From Clostridiales bacterium (GTDB taxonomy: Bacteria; Bacillota; Clostridia; SK-Y3): DNA of 64,000 nt. Made by a program: the position numbers and the translations under genes. Below are positions 26,792 to 35,393 of the stretch, piece by piece. The notes beneath the pieces are model-generated. The model saw nothing but the letters and a program-made list of their open reading frames with translations. It had not been told where the DNA came from and searched no databases. Location of the stretch: NCBI GenBank assembly GCA_030156665.1, contig JASGMB010000009.1, forward strand, positions 1 through 64,000. The letters are read 5' to 3'. How positions within the stretch are numbered: the stretch's first letter is position 1; each line of letters begins with the position of its first letter.

Positions 26792-27550
26792 TCAATAAAG
26801 GAGAACGCCTTTTTTTTCAGCAGCTTTATATATTTTTTCCGGTAAAGTATTCTCACAAATAAGGACATTAATATCTTTCAATGTTGCAAAAGTAAATGGC
26901 AAATTTTTATCTATTTTGCTTGAATCCATAAGCATAATAGTTTTTCTTGCTTTTTTTATAACCGCCTCTTTAATTTGACACTCATTTAAATTCCCTGAGG
27001 TAAAACCACTTTCTAAAGAAAACCCAGAAGTAGCCATAAAAGCAATATCAATATTAATCGCTTTAATAAAGTTTAAACAATGCATTCCCGATGTTGAAAG
27101 ATTATTCCTACTTATCAGTCCTCCAATCAGTGTCACCGAAGGATTGTTTTTCTTTATTATCTCTAAACCAATATTAGGGCCACTTGTTAATATAGACAAA
27201 TTTTCATCAGGAAGTATTCTAGCAAGACTCATGATTGTCGTACCAGAATCAAAATAAAGTGAACGTCCCGCTTCAACAAATTTAACTGCCTTTTTCGCAA
27301 TGTTTTCTTTCGCCTCAATATTTTTTACTTCTCTTAAGCTATACAGATCCTCTCTTAAGCTCGATGCAAAAGGAATCGCTCTTGCACCTCCCCTTGTTCT
27401 GATAATTAATCCTTTATCTTCAAGGTAAGCAAGATCTCTTCTAATGGTCATAGCAGATAAATCCGGAAACAGTTCTTGTAGCTCTGATACTTTAACTTCT
27501 CCGTATTTAATTATATGGTTTTTAATGATCTCTCGACGTTCAGTATTCAC
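26792..27550 (-). CDS. DeoR family transcriptional regulator
   Basis: A sugar-phosphate-responsive repressor by family. Residues about 3-58 form the DeoR helix-turn-helix (ERREIIKNHII...MTIRRDLAYLEDKGL, then RTRGGA). The rest is the DeoRC sensor domain, including FDSGTTIMSLAR and MATSGFSLESG with the usual glycine-rich phosphate contacts. The start is taken at the GTG at 27550, 5 bases after AGGAAGTGA; an upstream GTG overlaps that site. It lies 43 bp before the pdh-like promoter and probably controls it. Direct repeats 21 bp apart in its own upstream region suggest autoregulation. Confidence 0.9.
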   Translation of the reverse strand: MNTERREIIKNHIIKYGEVKVSELQELFPDLSAMTIRRDLAYLEDKGLIIRTRGGARAIPFASSLREDLYSLREVKNIEAKENIAKKAVKFVEAGRSLYFDSGTTIMSLARILPDENLSILTSGPNIGLEIIKKNNPSVTLIGGLISRNNLSTSGMHCLNFIKAINIDIAFMATSGFSLESGFTSGNLNECQIKEAVIKKARKTIMLMDSSKIDKNLPFTFATLKDINVLICENTLPEKIYKAAEKKGVLLY

Positions 27551-27573
27551 TGTTATCACTTCCTGTAATATTA

Positions 27574-27606
27574 TTTTTGTTTTAATTAATCAACTTTTTG
27601 TTTTAA
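27574..27606. promoter_or_regulatory. 21-bp-spaced direct repeats upstream of deoR-type gene
   Basis: TTTTTGTTTTAA occurs at 27574 and again at 27595, a 21-bp period like the TGTTC array at 26661, and shares the TTTGTT core. It is a candidate autoregulatory site. Beyond it, up to the R3 repeat, I see no gene. Confidence 0.5.
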
Positions 27607-27830
27607 ACAAACAATTTCAAAACACTATTAAAAGATATTAAAATGAATAAGTTGTTTATTTATTCTTCGAAATGTGCAATTTGTGTTGTTAATGTGATAA
27701 TACTATATATTTTTTAATATTACAACCCGGATTTTATGAATCAATAATCATTTTGACAAAAACCAAAACAAATTTTTAACACTTATAAAAGTTCTCAAAC
27801 ATAGGCAGTGGATATTGAAACTTTTAATTA

Positions 27831-27906
27831 TAAAAAAGTCTTTTTATAAAAGATTCTCAAGGTTGACTTTTTTGAAACGTATTTAACGGAAAGTGTAAAG
27901 CTAAAG
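27831..27906 (+). repeat. R3 repeat, copy c
   Basis: Contains TTTTTTGAAACGTATTTAAC then GGAAAGTGTAAAGC, matching copies a and b. It covers the last codons and stop of the URO-D-like remnant. Confidence 0.75.
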
Positions 27907-28287
27907 AATCATTCCATAATTTTGCTTGTGAAATGGCATGTTGGAGTGTCGGCTGCTGCATTAAACCACTTACTTTTAAAGTAAAGCCTCCTACGTCTAG
28001 TGCCTTGCATTTATCAAGTATTTCTTGGATTCTTACTTTCATATCTTGTTCGTTTGCTTCTAAAATATCTTTTTGCGGATTCATACATATTTCCAATGGT
28101 GCTCTATCTTTAAAAATACCTGCTGCCTCCCTGACATTTGTCCAAGGACCTACATGTATCATATTAATATTTGGTCACGTGCCGTGTATGGTAAACAGGA
28201 CCACTTTTCTTTTCTAAGCTGATTTTTTTCACTCCGTTCAAGCTCTCTTACACGTTCTAACAATGATTTAATCTTGTCTTTACCCAT
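27857..28287 (-). pseudogene. URO-D (uroporphyrinogen decarboxylase-like) family remnant with large internal deletion
   Basis: Two short open frames are placed end to end. The first starts at 28287 after AAAGGGAG and encodes about 42 residues like the N-terminus of URO-D superfamily proteins (LLERVRELERSEKN, then TARDQ). It stops at 28159. The second (28162-27857) encodes about 100 residues like the C-terminus of the same family (HVGPWTNVREAAGIF, then APLEICMNP). Roughly 200-250 residues between them are missing and the frames differ. The final residues are encoded by an R3 repeat. Related full-length proteins are often methyltransferase-like rather than haem enzymes. The family call rests on memory of motifs and is moderate. 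Confidence 0.55.
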
Positions 28288-28334
28288 ACTATAACTCCCT
28301 TTACAAATATAGTTTAACGGTTTTAATAGTTTAC

Positions 28335-28889
28335 TTAATAAAAAGTGATGGTAACCATAATGGGAATTGCGGTACAAAGGAATAATTTACCTACCGATAC
28401 GCCAGCAATAATAGCATAAATAACTAAAGGAATGTTCGGGGGAATAACCGGTCCAATAGTACCCGCCGATGCAACAAATGCCGAAGCAAATCGCTTCTCG
28501 TATCCTGCTTTCTCCATTGCCGGAATAAGTACACTTCCAGTTGCAGCTGCATCCGCTAACGCTGAACCGGACATACCTGCCAATATCATATTTACGACTA
28601 TTTTTACATAAGCTAAACCGCCATGAACCCATCCTACCAGACCGTTTGCAAACTTTACCAAACGCTTTGTTAACCCACCGTGATTCATGATCTCACCGGC
28701 TAGAAAGAAAAATGGAATGGCCATAAATGCAAAAGAGTCAACACCTGAAATCATCCTCTGTGGAAAAGAAGGCAAAGGAATGTTACTTCCTGTAATCGTA
28801 TAAATAACCGAAGCAAGTACAAGCGCAAACCCCAAAGGTACTCCTACAATTAATAATAGGACAAAAGATAAAAGCATCAAACCCATCAT
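28335..28889 (-). pseudogene. TRAP transporter large permease (DctM), 3'-truncated
   Basis: The product matches the first 170 or so residues of DctM: several hydrophobic helices, the GVDSFAFMAIPFFFLAGEIM segment, and MSGSALADAAATGSVLIPAM. Full DctM proteins have about 425-430 residues; this one ends at 184 with an unrelated tail (TAIPIMVTITFY). More than half of the gene is gone, so it cannot be a working permease. It starts after GAAGGGGG and directly follows the dctQ remnant. Before decay this was part of a dctP-dctQ-dctM uptake system for a small organic acid or sugar acid. Confidence 0.8.
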
Positions 28890-28894
28890 ATTTT

Positions 28895-29272
28895 CTACGC
28901 CCCCTTCCGTAATCTTGAAAAGTCATTCATAATGTTTTCAATTAAATATATTACAGTAATTAAACTGCTGATAGGAAGTGCAGCATAGACATACGAATAA
29001 GAAATCTGCAACGCCGATGTTAAACTTGACGCTACTACCGGTAATACTTTGAAGCTGGAATAAGTAATAATTACCAGGTAAATTCCAATAATTAAACTTA
29101 CTACCAAATCACCAAAGGCCGCAAAGCGGTCCGGAAGATATCTTATGACAAAATCAATGACAATGTGACTTTTCTTCCCTACTGCTACGGCAGAACCGAG
29201 AAAAATTACCCATATAAATAAATACCGGGCTAATTCTTCTGACCATGCTAAAGGAGTTTTAAATAATGCGTT
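28895..29272 (-). pseudogene. TRAP transporter small permease (DctQ), 5'-truncated
   Basis: An open frame from about 29272 encodes a DctQ-like sequence, including PLAWSEELARYLFIWVIFLG and then KKSHIVIDF, but begins abruptly after an in-frame stop with no start codon or ribosome binding site. About 40-50 N-terminal residues are missing. The last 70 residues alone form an open frame with a TTG start (29107), but this is only the C-terminal membrane part. It is followed 6 bp later by the dctM remnant. The solute-binding protein gene dctP is absent. Confidence 0.75.
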
Positions 29273-29337
29273 GTGCTAGTGCCACTAATAATCTATAGAT
29301 TATTAAATTCAAATTTACCGTCACACATCTATCTTCA

Positions 29338-30003
29338 TTAATTAACAAAAAAACCTTTAAGCATTAAAAACCCTTCTCGAGAGTTATTAATATGCAGTTT
29401 TACTGCTTCCTCAATTTTTTGTTCATCCTGTTCTATTAACGCATCTATAATTTTAAAATGCTCATTCACAGAATCTTTTACGCGGTTGGGAATTCTACTT
29501 GCGAGCACATAGCGGGCTCTTTGGTGTTTGTCTAATATGTTCACAAAGATCTGAGTCAGATTTTTGTTTTGAGTATTTTCAACAATATACGTATGGAACT
29601 CTCTATCTAATGCCATCCAATCTCTATAATCATCTGAGTCATCATCAAAATGGGTGAATGCCTCTCTATATTGTTCTAACTTTTCAATAGATATGCGTTT
29701 ACATACCATTTTTGCAGCATAACATTCGATAATTTGTCTTATCTGAAATATTTCATATATATCTTGCAATGATATTTGTGACACAAATGTACCTTTTCGC
29801 GGGTAAATATCCACAAGATGTTCCTTTTCTAATTGCAAAAGCGCCTCACGAATAGGCGTACGACTGGTACCTAGTTCAAGTGCAAGCTGTTCTTCTGATA
29901 TATCATCCCCAGGCAACATTTCACAATAAATAATCCGATTTTTAATTAACTGGTAAGCCTTTTCCTTTAGTGCTTTTTTTGAAGTTTTTTCTTTTTCCCG
30001 CAT
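29338..30003 (-). CDS. GntR family regulator with FCD domain, paralogue 2
   Basis: A 221-residue regulator closely related to the one at 19049: shared winged helix with LGTSRTPIREALLQLE, IYEIFQIRQIIE, and the DREFHTYI and late His-containing FCD segments. The start at 30003 has GAGGGG 9 bases upstream; a longer frame runs toward the insertion sequence without such a site. The decayed TRAP and URO-D-like genes lie directly downstream in the same direction and were probably its targets. An ISL3 insertion separates it from sequences resembling an operator and promoter (31684-31740), so its expression may now differ from the original. Confidence 0.88.
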   Translation of the reverse strand: MREKEKTSKKALKEKAYQLIKNRIIYCEMLPGDDISEEQLALELGTSRTPIREALLQLEKEHLVDIYPRKGTFVSQISLQDIYEIFQIRQIIECYAAKMVCKRISIEKLEQYREAFTHFDDDSDDYRDWMALDREFHTYIVENTQNKNLTQIFVNILDKHQRARYVLASRIPNRVKDSVNEHFKIIDALIEQDEQKIEEAVKLHINNSREGFLMLKGFFVN

Positions 30004-30107
30004 TAAAACAAACCCCTCTAAACCTTTATATAATTTTTGAACATTATTTACTACTAACAGCATAAATGATTTGCACTATCTTTTGTGTTATTAAATACAT
30101 ATAAAAT

Positions 30108-31675
30108 GGTTCATCAACGAATTTTGTGGAGGCATGAAATTGCCATAAATTACATTACCAATTCGATGGTAAAAAGGTATGAAAAATCCGATAACTCCTT
30201 TATCATTTTATATGCAAACAAAAATTAAAAAAGTGGGGTATCGGATTATGATCAACGTAATAGATTTTACTACAAAATTGTTAGGACTTCAAGGGATTGA
30301 AGTCATTCATACCGATGTAAATTCTGGAACATTAATAGTGTTTGCAAAACCTATCAGTAGTTCTGCTCCTTGCCCTGACTGCGGTAAAGTAACTGATAGG
30401 ATTCATGATATAAGGGTTCAGTGCTATGACCATCTACCAATATGGGGTATGGATACCTTGTTAGTACTACCTATAAGAAGATTCAAATGTGATTGTGATA
30501 TTGAACACCCATTTGATGAAACCTATGATTTTATAAGGAAGTACCAGCGTCAGACCATCCCATATAAAAAATATATTTTTGATTTGTGCAGTAAAAACAC
30601 AATTACTAATGTATGTGAAATAGTTGATATAAGCCATGGTAGGTGCCAAAGGATTTTCAACTATTATGAACAGAAACACCTGGATTCAAAAGAAACAAAA
30701 ACTGTTAAATATATTGGCATAGATGACATAGCAGTAAGGAAAGGACACAACTACAAGGCCATGGTTTACAACTTTGAAACAGGTGAAGTTATAGATATTA
30801 TCAATGGCAGGACAAAGGAAGATGTAATAGAGTTTTTCGATAACCAAACTCAAGAGTTTAAAGATGGAATCCTTGGTGTAGCAATTGATATGAGTAAAAG
30901 TTACTGTAATGCAGTATTGAAATCTCTACCTAATGCCAAGCCTGTCATTGACAGGTTTCACATATCACAACTGTTTCACAAGTTGGTAGATGATGCACGC
31001 AAGCACATTCAAAACAAAGTGCGCAAGGAAGAAGGTGATAAGGATAAAGTATTCGGTATCCGCTGGGCTCTTTTAAAGAACTTTGAAGACCTTGAGGTTC
31101 ATGAGATAAACAGGCTTTTTGAGGTGTGTAATGAATATCCTAAACTTGGTGAATGTTTTGCTCTCAAGGAAGAGTTCCGAAAGTTCTTTGATATAACCGA
31201 AAAAGAAGAGGCTATGGCATTCATAGATTACTTCAAAGAACAGGTTAAAGAAAGCCAGATACCTGAACTTCAATCCTTTACCAAAACCCTTGACCGCTGG
31301 CAGCCTCAGATTCTTAACTATTATAACTGTAATATATCAAATGGTCCCACAGAAGGGTTCAATCATAAGGTTAAGAATATTAAAAGGCGTGCCTACGGAT
31401 TCCGTAATGAAAAAAACTTTGAAATCCGCGTCAAGTTTGAATTTTGTGCTTAAGGATTTTTCTGTTTTCAAGATACGAATATACATAAGGGGTAATGTAA
31501 ATGTTTGTTTTGGTTAAATTATCACATAAAACCAAGTTACTCCTGTAAAGTAAGGGACTGCTAATAAATACAAAAATAAGTTTCTAAATCGCTGGTAAAA
31601 GTAATGATGAAAATTACATTACTTACCAATCGATATTGGATTAGTCCCTACTTACACAAAAATCGTTGTTGAACC
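30108..31675 (+). mobile_element. complete ISL3-family insertion sequence, 1568 bp
   Basis: The terminal inverted repeats are GGTTCATCAACGAATTTTGT on the left and GGTTCAACAACGATTTTTGT on the right (read inward), 2-3 mismatches in 20. They are flanked by a perfect 8-bp direct repeat TATAAAAT at 30100-30107 and 31676-31683, the duplication length typical of ISL3. One transposase gene fills it, and a subterminal hairpin (AGGGACT / AGTCCCT) precedes the right end. The intact ends and duplication indicate a fairly recent insertion. Confidence 0.95.
30248..31453 (+). CDS. tnpA: ISL3-family transposase
   Basis: A 401-residue DDE transposase. An N-terminal zinc-ribbon (CPDCGKV, then CDCDIEHPF) is followed by a helix-turn-helix and the DDE domain: aspartates in YIGIDDIAVRKGH and IDMSKSY, and the glutamate in GPTEGFNHKVK, followed by RRAYGFRN as usual for ISL3. 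No stop or frameshift interrupts it, so it is probably active. The start at 30248 (MINVIDF...) follows GGGG and matches family N-termini; a longer in-frame start at 30179 is less likely. Confidence 0.93.
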   Translation: MINVIDFTTKLLGLQGIEVIHTDVNSGTLIVFAKPISSSAPCPDCGKVTDRIHDIRVQCYDHLPIWGMDTLLVLPIRRFKCDCDIEHPFDETYDFIRKYQRQTIPYKKYIFDLCSKNTITNVCEIVDISHGRCQRIFNYYEQKHLDSKETKTVKYIGIDDIAVRKGHNYKAMVYNFETGEVIDIINGRTKEDVIEFFDNQTQEFKDGILGVAIDMSKSYCNAVLKSLPNAKPVIDRFHISQLFHKLVDDARKHIQNKVRKEEGDKDKVFGIRWALLKNFEDLEVHEINRLFEVCNEYPKLGECFALKEEFRKFFDITEKEEAMAFIDYFKEQVKESQIPELQSFTKTLDRWQPQILNYYNCNISNGPTEGFNHKVKNIKRRAYGFRNEKNFEIRVKFEFCA

Positions 31676-31690
31676 TATAAAATTCACATT

Positions 31691-31715
31691 TACACCGTGA
31701 TATATCAGATGTGTA
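31691..31715. promoter_or_regulatory. possible operator of gntR paralogue 2, displaced by the IS
   Basis: An imperfect palindrome TACAC..TGATATATCA..TGTGTA shares TGATATAT with the minus strand of the operator of paralogue 1. The ISL3 element lies between it and the gene it would have controlled. Confidence 0.4.
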
Positions 31716-31840
31716 TTAATTGTATATATATTATTCTACATAGAATTTAAAAATCCTTCCTTTTTTTATATTTTTTAATAACACTTTATTAAAATTTACC
31801 GCTTAAATAACAAGCTTCTAGGCAAACCTTGCAGAATAAT
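31716..31840. other. intergenic sequence, nothing recognised
   Basis: A/T-rich sequence between the displaced operator-like site and the terminator. It is likely the ancestral upstream region of gntR paralogue 2, with TATAAT-like boxes but no clear -35. No reading frame is supported. Confidence 0.4.
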
Positions 31841-31890
31841 AAAATTAGACGGTTAACCACTTAGCGAAATGTTAACCGTCTAATTTTTTA
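31841..31890 (-). terminator. bidirectional terminator after the ylmC-like gene
   Basis: A perfect 16-bp stem, AAATTAGACGGTTAAC / GTTAACCGTCTAATTT, with a 13-base loop has T-rich sequence on both outer sides. It can stop transcription from the ylmC-like gene and from the IS side. Confidence 0.8.
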
Positions 31891-31928
31891 TTATGAAGCG
31901 AAGCGCAATATCAAGACAATCTACCTTA
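31891..31928 (-). repeat. R4 module, copy 1
   Basis: On the minus strand AAGGTAGATTGTCTTGATAT then TGCGCTTCGCTTCATAA. It matches the copy at 35394 at about 33 of 38 positions. In both cases it lies between a gene's 3' side and a strong terminator. Confidence 0.75.
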
Positions 31929-32030
31929 ATTTTTTGTGCCGATAGGCACATCAATGCACCAAAGGCGATTGTCCTATTATGTTTATTTTTAATAGATATG
32001 TTTCTTATAAATATTTTCTGCAATCATGCT

Positions 32031-32300
32031 TTACTCCAAGTATTTTTTCTTCATTGTTTGACTCATATCTACCAGTATAATATCTTCACCGACTTTTTTT
32101 ATACTGTCCCAAGGTATGACATAATCAGTATCATGACCAAATAAACCTAAAAATTTACCGGGACCTGGTACTATAATGGATTCAATTACTCCTTTACTCA
32201 TATCAATTTCAACATCATATACAAATCCTAATCTTTTTCCATCAGCAATATTAATAACTTCTTTTTGTCTAAAATCCGATGCCCTCACCAAGACATCCAC
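32031..32300 (-). CDS. YlmC/YmxH family sporulation protein (PRC-barrel)
   Basis: An 89-residue protein that is almost entirely a PRC-barrel domain: RASDFRQKEVINIADGKRLG, then VYDVEIDMSKG and ESIIVPGPGKFLGLFG. Members of this family are widespread in spore formers and several are sporulation-controlled; the molecular role is unclear. A GAGGGGG site precedes the ATG closely, and a GTG four codons later is an alternative start matching relatives that begin MRASDF. It follows sigG in the same direction, as in other Clostridia. Confidence 0.85.
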   Translation of the reverse strand: MDVLVRASDFRQKEVINIADGKRLGFVYDVEIDMSKGVIESIIVPGPGKFLGLFGHDTDYVIPWDSIKKVGEDIILVDMSQTMKKKYLE

Positions 32301-32458
32301 CCCCTCATATGAGTTAAGAATTGCGAATGAAGAATTGAAAGCTGAGAATAGAAATCAAAATTAATTGTTTTCTTTTATTATAATATTCATTTATATTTAG
32401 ATTGATACTAAAATGATAAACATGAGATAATTACTGTATATTGTATTAAACTATTTTC

Positions 32459-33232
32459 TTAAATATATTTTTTCATATGTGCAAGAGCACTTTTTTCCAA
32501 TCTTGATACTTGTGCTTGAGAAATACCTATTTCCTCTGCTACTTCCATTTGCGTTCTTCCTTCATAAAATCTAAGATTTAAAATATGTTTTTCTCGTTCA
32601 TTTAGCTTACGCATCGCTTCTCTTAAGGAGATTCCTTCCAGCCAACTCTCGTCTTGATTTTTTTCGTCACTGACTTGATCCATTACATAAATTGCGTCTC
32701 CTCCATCATGATACACCGGTTCAAATAGTGATATAGGATCTTGTATTGCATCCAGTGCAAAAACAACATCTTCTTTCGGGAGATCCAACTCTTTTGCAAT
32801 TTCAGTAATCGTTGGTTCTTTTGAGTGCTTATTGGTTAATTTTTCTTTTACCTGTAATGCTTTATAAGCTATATCCCTGAGTGAACGACTCACTCTAATC
32901 GCATTATTGTCCCTTAGATATCGTCTTATCTCACCTATAATCATCGGTACTGCATAAGTAGAAAATTTTACATTTTGTGAAACATCAAAATTATCTATTG
33001 CTTTGATAAGTCCTATACATCCTACTTGAAATAAATCATCCACATATTCTCCACGATTGTTAAATCTCTGTATTACACTTAATACCAACCTAAGGTTTCC
33101 TTTTATAAATTCTTCCCTGGCGGTTGTATCTCCTTGATGAATTCGTTCAAATAATGCTTTCTTTTGTTCATTTGATAAAACTGGCAGCTTAGATGTATTT
33201 ACTCCGCATATTTCTACTTTATTTATTAACAT
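32459..33232 (-). CDS. sigG: RNA polymerase sporulation sigma factor SigG
   Basis: SigG directs late forespore gene expression. The 257-residue protein has region 2 (EEFIKGNLRLVLSVIQRFNN, DDLFQVGCIGLIKAIDNFD, KFSTYAVPMIIGEIRRYLRD), region 3 with EPTITEIAKELDLPKEDV, and region 4 with RTQMEVAEEIGISQAQVSRLEKSA. The N-terminal VEICGVNTSKLPVLSN segment is characteristic of SigG and separates it from SigF. It follows sigE and spoIIGA in the same direction, the conserved order in spore formers. The 230-bp gap before it probably contains its own promoter. Confidence 0.97.
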   Translation of the reverse strand: MLINKVEICGVNTSKLPVLSNEQKKALFERIHQGDTTAREEFIKGNLRLVLSVIQRFNNRGEYVDDLFQVGCIGLIKAIDNFDVSQNVKFSTYAVPMIIGEIRRYLRDNNAIRVSRSLRDIAYKALQVKEKLTNKHSKEPTITEIAKELDLPKEDVVFALDAIQDPISLFEPVYHDGGDAIYVMDQVSDEKNQDESWLEGISLREAMRKLNEREKHILNLRFYEGRTQMEVAEEIGISQAQVSRLEKSALAHMKKYI

Positions 33233-33463
33233 ATAAAAACCTCCAGGTAATTAAAATCAACGTCAATATCATTATTACCATGAAGGTCTTTTTTATACGG
33301 CAATATGTCGTTATAAACCCTATAATAAAACCAATATATTACTATTAAATAAATTTATTATTGCGTTACTTTAAATTTCTTTAATTTAAAGTGAATTATA
33401 CAGCTTTACATAAAAATCAAATATCATTGTACTGTTATTTTAATATGGCATCTATTCTTATCT

Positions 33464-34210
33464 TCAAATCATTCTACTAATTTCTTTTTTTAATCTGCTA
33501 ATAATTCTTTTTTCTAATCTAGAAATGTAAGATTGAGATATTCCCAACATGTCTGCGACTTCCTTTTGTGTTTTTTCAACTCCATTTTGCAGTCCAAATC
33601 TCAGTTCCATAATTTTTTTTTCTCTTGCAGACAGCTTTTTCATCGCAATGGTGAGTAGTTCCTTATCTACTTCATCTTCAATACTCCTATAAATAATATC
33701 ATTATCAGTTCCCAAAATATCAGATAGTAAAAGCTCATTGCCATCCCAATCAACATTCAAAGGTTCGTCAATTGAAATTTCACTTTTAACGGTATTGTTC
33801 TTTCTTAAAAACATCAATATCTCATTTTCAATACATCTTGACGCATATGTAGCTAATTTTATATTTTTATCCGGATTAAAAGTATTAATTGCTTTAATAA
33901 GTCCTATTGTTCCAATGGATATGAGATCTTCAACACCTACACCGGTGTTTTCAAATTTTCTAGCTATATATACTACCAAACGTAAATTTCTTTCTATGAG
34001 AATGGTTTTAACTGCAAAGTCTCTTTCATCCAATTTTGAAATAAGATAATTTTCTTCATCCGCTGTTAAAGGTGGCGGTAATGCCTCACTACCGCCGATA
34101 TAATAAATTTCTGTAGGATAATATATTTTTAATTTCTGTAGTAACCACACATACTTTATTCTTACATACATTTTTATATTTAATAACTTTTTTAGGTTTA
34201 CTATTTGCAA
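33464..34210 (-). CDS. sigE: RNA polymerase sporulation sigma factor SigE precursor
   Basis: SigE runs early mother-cell transcription and is made as pro-SigE, processed by SpoIIGA. The [13 protein letters not shown] cleavage-region motif is intact, followed by regions 2 to 4 ([44 protein letters not shown], then [12 protein letters not shown]). I choose the TTG at 34210 because AAAGGAG lies 8 bases upstream and this gives a pro-sequence of about 35 residues; the ATG at 34171 has no good site. spoIIGA ends 50 bp upstream. Confidence 0.96.
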   Translation of the reverse strand: MQIVNLKKLLNIKMYVRIKYVWLLQKLKIYYPTEIYYIGGSEALPPPLTADEENYLISKLDERDFAVKTILIERNLRLVVYIARKFENTGVGVEDLISIGTIGLIKAINTFNPDKNIKLATYASRCIENEILMFLRKNNTVKSEISIDEPLNVDWDGNELLLSDILGTDNDIIYRSIEDEVDKELLTIAMKKLSAREKKIMELRFGLQNGVEKTQKEVADMLGISQSYISRLEKRIISRLKKEISRMI

Positions 34211-34260
34211 AATATCAGCTCCTTTTAAATGGTTCAAAGTTTCAAACTTCACCGAGAATA

Positions 34261-35169
34261 TTATCCTATTATTTCCGGATTTAATAAAGCCATATATTTC
34301 TCATCTTTTGATAGTTTATTGTTGTAAATTCCAACAATAATATCTTTTAAGTCTTTTTTTTCTTCACCTTCTATTATTTCAATTTCATCCGGTTTGAATC
34401 CTATTAACATACCGTTTTCTTTTCCCAACGAAGAAAAAGGTATAAGTCTAAATCTTGAAATCCAAACCGAATTATCCATTATCTTAGATATAAGATTCAA
34501 ATCATTTTCACTATATTCTTTGAAAATTTTCTGAATATCTTCCGGCAGTAGGTCTTTTATAGCTTCAAATTCAACAATAATAACTGGAGAATTTGATATC
34601 GGGTCATGTAATGAATTTCCGGTATCTATCAATGCGTTAATGCATATACTTTTACTATCAAACATAATGGTAATTGGAATATACATATTCTCCTTACAAA
34701 TTTTTTTGTAAAAAATATGCCATGTAATTCTAATAATAATATATGCGATGAGGCTAGAAAAAAATAAAGTTTTCCAAGGCAGAGCAAAATAGATTACGCC
34801 ATTGCTGACAAGAGCACCAACAAAAGCACCAACATTGGTAAAGTAAAATAAACCTAGTGCAGCACCTCCAAACGTAAAAGACACTACATAAAATATTGCC
34901 AAAACCCTAAAAAATTCCTTTATTTTTTCAATATTATAAGTAATAGCTATTAATAGCATAGAAAATAGCAATTTTGCTATTACTGTATAATAAATCTTAA
35001 AAGCAGGAAAGAACATTATAACGGCATAAATTGCTCCTATTAAAGCCCCGATAATCAGTCTTATTGTAGATGCTTTTCTTTTGGCTATTTTTCCAGTAGT
35101 CCATAATAATATGTAATTGACTAGTAAATTTATAACAAATAAAATATCTACATATACAATCGGTTTCAC
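34261..35169 (-). CDS. spoIIGA: sporulation sigma-E factor-processing peptidase SpoIIGA
   Basis: SpoIIGA is the membrane aspartic protease that cleaves pro-SigE at the sporulation septum. About five hydrophobic helices fill the first 150 residues. The catalytic aspartate is in [13 protein letters not shown], and the soluble domain continues to the end. The GTG at 35169 ([11 protein letters not shown]) is chosen as start because GGAGG lies 8 bases before it; the upstream ATG contains that site in its own codons. It is directly upstream of its substrate gene sigE. A Spo0A-box-like TGTCGAG lies about 52 bp upstream. Confidence 0.95.
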   Translation of the reverse strand: MKPIVYVDILFVINLLVNYILLWTTGKIAKRKASTIRLIIGALIGAIYAVIMFFPAFKIYYTVIAKLLFSMLLIAITYNIEKIKEFFRVLAIFYVVSFTFGGAALGLFYFTNVGAFVGALVSNGVIYFALPWKTLFFSSLIAYIIIRITWHIFYKKICKENMYIPITIMFDSKSICINALIDTGNSLHDPISNSPVIIVEFEAIKDLLPEDIQKIFKEYSENDLNLISKIMDNSVWISRFRLIPFSSLGKENGMLIGFKPDEIEIIEGEEKKDLKDIIVGIYNNKLSKDEKYMALLNPEIIG

Positions 35170-35220
35170 AATAAATGCCTCCATATTAATGAAAATCAAA
35201 TGATAAAACATAAAATCTTA

Positions 35221-35227
35221 TGTCGAG
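35221..35227 (+). promoter_or_regulatory. possible Spo0A box upstream of spoIIGA
   Basis: TGTCGAG differs by one base from the 0A box TGTCGAA. In B. subtilis the spoIIG operon is directly activated by Spo0A, so the position is plausible, but a single 7-mer is weak evidence. Confidence 0.3.
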
Positions 35228-35342
35228 TTGATTTTCATTAGTACAATATTATTCTATTCTACTAATATTCAAAAGCTTATATATTTATGATTATTATATC
35301 TAATATATGCTTAAAAATTTGTCAAAAGCTGCTGCTGAATAT

Positions 35343-35384
35343 AAAAAAGAAAACGACATGAAGCTTCATGTCGTTTTCTTTTTT
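35343..35384 (-). terminator. terminator downstream of ftsZ (distal)
   Basis: A perfect 42-bp palindrome centred on AAGCTT, with AAAAAAGAAAACGACATG and its complement as arms. A/T-rich ends give a T-run in both directions, so it separates ftsZ from spoIIGA. Confidence 0.85.
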
Positions 35385-35393
35385 ATATTTTTA

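Noticed and set aside
13879-31683. Prophage or integrative element
   Set aside because: The accessory region has no integrase, phage structural genes, conjugation genes, tRNA attachment site or long flanking repeats.
31893-32144. Plus-strand open frame of 83 codons after the ISL3 element
   Set aside because: It begins in the R4 repeat, overlaps the 3' end of the ylmC-like gene on the other strand, and has no ribosome binding site.
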